Source: Oscillospiraceae bacterium UBA4632 (lineage in GTDB: Bacteria; Bacillota; Clostridia; Oscillospirales; Oscillospiraceae). From it: a stretch of DNA of 8,821 bases. The DNA lies in NCBI GenBank assembly GCA_002405995.1, contig DHMW01000105.1:1-8821 (forward strand), in the 5' to 3' direction. Both the position numbers and the translations under genes were made by a program. Under the pieces are notes generated by a model. It worked only from the letters and a program-made list of their open reading frames with translations. It had not been told where the DNA came from and made no database searches. Every line of letters starts with the position of its first letter. Within the stretch, counting starts at the first letter, position 1. Positions 5,943-8,821 of this stretch are shown here, in pieces.

Positions 5943-6368
5943 ATGAAGAAAACTGCCGTTGTTTACTGGAGCGGTACGGGCAATACCGAGGCGATGGCAA
6001 AGGCTGTGGCCGAGGGAATGGAGAGCGCGGGCGCGCAGGTAACGCTGCTCACGCCGGATCAGGTGCAGCGAGGCGCGCTGAACGGCTATGACGCCGTTGC
6101 CTTCGGCTGCCCTGCCATGGGCAGCGAGGTGCTGGAGGAGATGGAGTTCCAGCCGATGTTCGACGAGTGCAAGCGCGGCCTTTCGGGCAAGAGCGCGGCG
6201 CTGTTCGGCTCCTATGGCTGGGGCGACGGCGAATGGATGCGCAGCTGGGAAAAGGACTGCGGCGACGCGGGGATCAACCTCGTGTGCGAGAGCGTCATCT
6301 GCTGCGAAGCGCCCGACGGGCAGATCCTCGAGGCCTGCCGCGCTGTGGGTAAAAAGCTCGCGGAGTGA
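5943..6368 (+). CDS. flavodoxin (short-chain, FMN-binding)
   Basis: A 141-residue cytoplasmic electron carrier. The FMN-phosphate loop SGTGNTE is at residues 10-16, in the exact family form. The two isoalloxazine loops are seen as FGCPAMGSEVLEE (54-66) and LFGSYGWGDGEWM (87-99). The length is that of short-chain flavodoxins, with no 20-residue insertion. Flavodoxins carry low-potential electrons and often replace ferredoxin when iron is scarce. Start: ATG at 5943, preceded by the purine-rich AAAGGTAGG (5925-5933), 23 nt after the DUF3793 stop. The close spacing implies a common transcript. It is somewhat cysteine-rich (C56, C76, C106, C115, C120, C121, C132). Confidence 0.94.
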   Translation: MKKTAVVYWSGTGNTEAMAKAVAEGMESAGAQVTLLTPDQVQRGALNGYDAVAFGCPAMGSEVLEEMEFQPMFDECKRGLSGKSAALFGSYGWGDGEWMRSWEKDCGDAGINLVCESVICCEAPDGQILEACRAVGKKLAE

Positions 6369-6381
6369 GAGGCGCTCTCCG

Positions 6382-6483
6382 ATGGGTTTTGCGTGGAAAA
6401 CACTCAGACGCCGGCTGCCGGCGCTCGCGGAGCTCGCCATCCTTCTGGCGGGGCTTGCCCTCTGCGGCGCGGCGCCGCTCTGA
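6382..6483 (+). CDS. possible 33-residue single-span membrane peptide
   Basis: A short frame starting 13 nt after the flavodoxin stop: basic N terminus (KTLRRR, residues 6-11), then a hydrophobic stretch from about residue 13 to 33 (LPALAELAILLAGLALCGAAPL). AGAGG at 6368-6372 lies 9 nt before the ATG. The Arg-rich start before one hydrophobic helix suits a small inner-membrane peptide. LALC resembles a lipobox, but the residue before Cys is Leu, so lipoprotein processing is unlikely. The product is not recognised. It could be chance in GC-rich DNA, since it overlaps no other gene and lies between the flavodoxin and its terminator. Confidence 0.4.
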   Translation: MGFAWKTLRRRLPALAELAILLAGLALCGAAPL

Positions 6484-6499
6484 TTCCTCATAATGCCTG

Positions 6500-6530
6500 G
6501 CGCGGTCCCGCTCGACGAGCGGGACCGCGC
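6500..6530. other. perfect 14-bp hairpin in the convergent spacer
   Basis: GCGCGGTCCCGCTC (6500-6513), loop GAC, GAGCGGGACCGCGC (6517-6530). No T-run follows on either strand. It may protect 3' ends after upstream termination or add to the terminator that follows. Confidence 0.6.
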
Positions 6531-6546
6531 ACTGTGATACAACAAG

Positions 6547-6587
6547 CCCGCCCGGCCGCGCATGCAGCGCGGTCAGGCGGGTCTTTT
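6547..6587 (+). terminator. intrinsic terminator between convergent operons
   Basis: The stem is CCCGCC (6547-6552) with GGCGGG (6576-6581), and GGCCGCGC (6554-6561) with GCGCGGTC (6567-6574), around loop ATGCA. A single C/A mismatch separates the two helices. TCTTTT follows at 6582-6587. On the - strand it is followed by CTTGTTGTAT, so it may also work weakly for the leftward operon ending at 6614. Confidence 0.8.
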
Positions 6588-6613
6588 CGAAGCTGCGCCC
6601 ATGACGCAGCCGC

Positions 6614-7135
6614 TCAGGCGTCCCAGAGCGTCAGCCTGCCGCTCCGGAGCGTGGCGGGTACGTCGATAATCCGCTGGTTCGACGAGCCGCGGAAGCGCAG
6701 CGAGATATCATGCAGCGCCTCCTCATAGCGCCCGTCCACCAGCACGTCGAGCAGGGACAGCAGCTCGTCCGTCGCCTCGCAGCGCGGGTGCGCGCCGTCG
6801 GTGTGCAGCTGCTCCCAGGTGAAGCCCGTGAACGACCAGATGCTCTTCTGCGGCAGCGCTGCACGCACGCGGCGCAGGAACGGCAGCAGCGCGCGCTGGT
6901 TTTCCGGCTCGAACGGCTCGCCGCCGAGCAGCGTCAGCCCGTTGATGTAGCCGGGGGCAAGCATGGCAAGCAGCGCGTCCTCGGTCTCCTGCGTGAAGGG
7001 CTTGCCGTAGTGAAAGTCCCACGTCTGGGGCTGAAAGCAGTTTTTGCAGTGATTCGTGCAGCCGGAGACAAAGAGCGTGACGCGCACGCCTTCGCCGTTG
7101 GCAATATCGCAGTTTTTGATCTCACCGTAGTACAT
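6614..7135 (-). CDS. nrdG: anaerobic ribonucleoside-triphosphate reductase activating protein (radical SAM)
   Basis: A 173-residue radical SAM enzyme of the NrdG type. In the family it uses a 4Fe-4S cluster and S-adenosylmethionine to put a glycyl radical on the class III ribonucleotide reductase NrdD. The cluster motif CTNHCKNC (C26, C30, C33; CxxxCxxC) is complete. LLGGEPF (69-75) is the SAM-binding GGE motif. The N terminus NCDIANGEGVRVTLFVSGC and the WSFTGFTWEQL segment (about residue 100) match NrdG. Length is normal. GGAGGGAGGA at 7141-7150, 5 nt from the ATG, supports the start. The nrdD gene is not adjacent, which is unusual; activation of another glycyl-radical enzyme is less likely because such activases are usually longer with extra ferredoxin clusters. 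It is last in a leftward run, 19 nt after the kinase-like gene. Confidence 0.9.
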   Translation of the reverse strand: MYYGEIKNCDIANGEGVRVTLFVSGCTNHCKNCFQPQTWDFHYGKPFTQETEDALLAMLAPGYINGLTLLGGEPFEPENQRALLPFLRRVRAALPQKSIWSFTGFTWEQLHTDGAHPRCEATDELLSLLDVLVDGRYEEALHDISLRFRGSSNQRIIDVPATLRSGRLTLWDA

Positions 7136-7154
7136 GGCGGTCCTCCCTCCCGTG

Positions 7155-7757
7155 TTACAGCGCGCGGAAGCGCGCGGCGATCAGCTCCGCCGCGTCGGCG
7201 GGCGGCAGCAGGCTCGTGTCGATGCAGAGGTCATAGTTTCCTGCCGCGCCCCAGACGCGCCCGGTGTAGCCTTCGTAGTATTTGCGCCGCTGCTTGTCCA
7301 TTTTCCGGATCAGGCGGACCGCCTGATCGCGCGTGAGCTTTTCCTGCTCCATCTTGCGCGCGATGCGATATTCCTCCGGCGCGGAGACGAATACGCGCAG
7401 CAGCCTCACATCCCTGTCCCGCAGGACGAAGTCCGCGCAGCGCCCCACAAATACGCACTCCTCGCTTTTGGCGATGCGGCGGATCTCGTGGCTTTGCAGG
7501 GCGAAGAGCACCTCGCTCGTGGGCCGGCCGCGCAGCACGTGGTAGTTGCCCTCGTGCACGGTCTCAAAAAGGAACGGGTTGGTCGCCTTCTCATCCGAGG
7601 GGGAGAGCGTTTTTTCCGAAAGCTCCCCGTACTCGCACGCAAGCCGGATCAGCTCGCGTTCGTAGACCCGGATGCCAAGGAGATCCGCCGCCCGCACGGC
7701 GGTCTCGTGTCCGCCGCTGCCGAACTGGCGGCTGATGCTGATGATGCGGTTTCCCAT
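7155..7757 (-). CDS. cytidylate kinase-like family protein
   Basis: A 200-residue P-loop protein of the cytidylate kinase-like group common in Clostridia. The N-terminal IISISRQFGSGGHETAVRAADLLG (5-28) carries the P-loop-like GSGGHE in place of a typical GxxxxGKS. A region around residues 102-118 (CVFVGRCADFVLRDRDV) matches the RGADFVL-type segment seen in this group. RLLRVFVSAPEEYRIARKM and the KMDKQRRKYYEGYTGRVWG lid-like segment follow. It is not the housekeeping Cmk, which has a GPAGSGKST loop, and its physiological substrate is unknown. The ATG has GAGGG (7765-7769) 7 nt upstream. Spacing of 19 nt on each side places it in one operon with nrdG and the upstream unknown gene. Confidence 0.87.
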   Translation of the reverse strand: MGNRIISISRQFGSGGHETAVRAADLLGIRVYERELIRLACEYGELSEKTLSPSDEKATNPFLFETVHEGNYHVLRGRPTSEVLFALQSHEIRRIAKSEECVFVGRCADFVLRDRDVRLLRVFVSAPEEYRIARKMEQEKLTRDQAVRLIRKMDKQRRKYYEGYTGRVWGAAGNYDLCIDTSLLPPADAAELIAARFRAL

Positions 7758-7776
7758 GCTTCTTCCCTCGCTTTTT

Positions 7777-8821
7777 CTATTGCTTCAGCGCATCAAGCAC
7801 TGGCTGGGGAAACGATATCTCGCGCGTGACCGGCACGATGACGGCGGAAAGCGCCGCGCCTGCATCCGTCAGCACCAGATGGAGCGTGCCGGAGCACGAA
7901 ACGCCGATCTGGCGGATCGCGCCCCCGTCCGTGACGCTGAGCTCGATGCTGCCGCCGGTGAAGCTGACATCCTGCGCCTTGATATCCGGCGCGATGGCGG
8001 CGGCGAGGGAGGCCATCCCGTCCTCGTCGAGCGCGAGCGTGTAGAGATAGCCGTCGCCGGAGCGGACGCAGCCCGCCGTGCCGTTCATCATCAGCTCATA
8101 GCACAGCGGGATGAGCTGAGAGGAATCGGCGAGCGATGCGCCGGAGACATCGACGGAATTGCCGCCTGCATCGCAGATGCGGCCTCCGGAGAGATACAGG
8201 CTCGCCGCACCCCGGCGGATGCAGGCGTAATCCTGGGCGTCGATCGTGCATCGGTCATACTGCACGGTATCGCCGAGCATGATGGGTCCGCAGTCGGCAG
8301 AGAGCGTCAGGTCGGCGGAGAGCGTTTCGCGGCGCATCAGGGTGCTCCAGGCATCGATCAGGCGCAGCGCGTCCCTGGTCAGGACCGTGCCGTCCGCCGC
8401 GCCCGCGCCCTTGCTGACGGCGCTTTGCACCGCCTCGGGGATCTCGGGCGCCGTGGGGGACTGGAGAAATTCGGCGCGCGCGTCCAGCGTTATGGCGCTG
8501 TCTGCGCTGTCGGTGCAGAAGTGCAGCGCCATCAGCTCGCCGCCCTCGGCGATCAGCTCCACGCGCAGCGTCCGGAGGCTGACAGCGTCCGCTGCTTCGG
8601 GCAGCAGCAGCTCCGCAAGCGCGTCCGCGTCCGCGCCTTCGGCGGAAAAGCGGTAGAGCTTGCTCGTGCCCTCCACCGTTTTGGTGATCTCCAGCGCGCG
8701 GGCAAGCGAGGCGGTCCTGCTCAGCAGCGCGCCGTAATCGGCGCAGACACCGCCGAGAGCGTAGGATCTGCCGTTTTCAAGATACACCGCTCCGTTTGCG
8801 CAGTAGAGCGTGACGCCGCCG
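7777..8821 (-). CDS. unrecognised protein with two similar beta-rich domains, 5' end off window
   Basis: The frame is open to the window edge, so the true start is not seen; the GTG at 8787 is only an internal candidate. The visible 348 codons give a soluble, alanine-rich, acidic, beta-rich protein with no membrane segment in view. Two parts resemble each other. LYCANGAVYLENGRS then LYRFSAEGADADALAELL...LRVELIAEGGELMALHFC lies near the N-terminal edge (about visible residues 5-102). LYLSGGRICDAGGNS then LYTLALDEDGMASLAAAI...IELSVTDGGAIRQIGVSC lies in the C-terminal half (about 208-310). This suggests a tandem domain duplication, possibly of a LolA/LppX-like open barrel, which would fit an exported protein; that fold guess is weak. 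No function is assigned. The stop is 19 nt upstream of the kinase-like gene, so they likely share a transcript. Confidence 0.75.
   Translation of the reverse strand, partial: GGVTLYCANGAVYLENGRSYALGGVCADYGALLSRTASLARALEITKTVEGTSKLYRFSAEGADADALAELLLPEAADAVSLRTLRVELIAEGGELMALHFCTDSADSAITLDARAEFLQSPTAPEIPEAVQSAVSKGAGAADGTVLTRDALRLIDAWSTLMRRETLSADLTLSADCGPIMLGDTVQYDRCTIDAQDYACIRRGAASLYLSGGRICDAGGNSVDVSGASLADSSQLIPLCYELMMNGTAGCVRSGDGYLYTLALDEDGMASLAAAIAPDIKAQDVSFTGGSIELSVTDGGAIRQIGVSCSGTLHLVLTDAGAALSAVIVPVTREISFPQPVLDALKQ

Noticed and set aside
6382..6483. Reading the 33-residue peptide as a lipoprotein
   Set aside because: The residue before Cys is Leu, not Gly, Ala or Ser, and almost nothing follows the Cys.
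6710..7829. Two + strand frames (6710-7336 and 7134-7829) opposite nrdG and the kinase-like gene
   Set aside because: The opposite strand encodes intact CxxxCxxC radical SAM and P-loop proteins with good ribosome sites; the + frames are low-complexity Ala/Arg/Val sequences.
1..8821. CRISPR array, tRNA, rRNA, insertion sequence, phage, toxin-antitoxin or defence system
   Set aside because: No repeat-spacer pattern, cloverleaf, transposase or defence-protein motif was seen on either strand; gene content is metabolic and regulatory.

Overview
The window is GC-rich, tightly packed bacterial DNA. Gene content points to an anaerobic Gram-positive of the Clostridia, probably an Oscillospiraceae-like gut lineage. 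The reasons are a split glycine dehydrogenase (gcvPB), an anaerobic ribonucleotide reductase activase, a DUF3793 protein beside a short flavodoxin, strong AGGAGG-type ribosome sites and sigma-A-like promoters. The lineage is inferred; no rRNA or marker gene is present. No mobile element, CRISPR array or tRNA was seen.

Region 1 (1-3158, + strand) is the end of a glycine-cleavage operon. It holds the 3' part of gcvPB, then a lipoate-protein ligase overlapping it by 4 nt, then dihydrolipoyl dehydrogenase, closed by a strong terminator. The genes form one job: decarboxylate glycine, attach lipoate to the H protein, and reoxidise the dihydrolipoyl arm.

Region 2 (3267-4957) is a divergent locus: an XRE-cupin regulator on the - strand and azlC-azlD, a branched-chain amino acid exporter pair, on the + strand. 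Their 127-nt spacer carries two near-consensus promoters that point at each other. A perfect inverted repeat lies between them, with its outer ends on the two predicted transcription starts.

Region 3 (4958-6587, + strand) is a DUF3793-flavodoxin operon with a possible 33-residue membrane peptide gene at its end. Its 410-nt leader is the most structured non-coding DNA here. It contains a promoter, a perfect 8-bp palindrome at the start site, a long hairpin, and a second near-copy of the palindrome. Metal (iron) control is a reasonable inference, because flavodoxins commonly replace ferredoxins under iron limitation. The operator does not exactly match a named family box.

Region 4 (6614-8821, - strand) is a three-gene run: an unrecognised protein with two similar domains (N terminus off the window), a cytidylate kinase-like P-loop protein, and an NrdG-type radical SAM activase. 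It converges on region 3 at a shared terminator zone. Most of the window is ordinary housekeeping. The best leads are the two regulatory spacers, the cysteine pattern of the DUF3793 protein, and the small ORFs.
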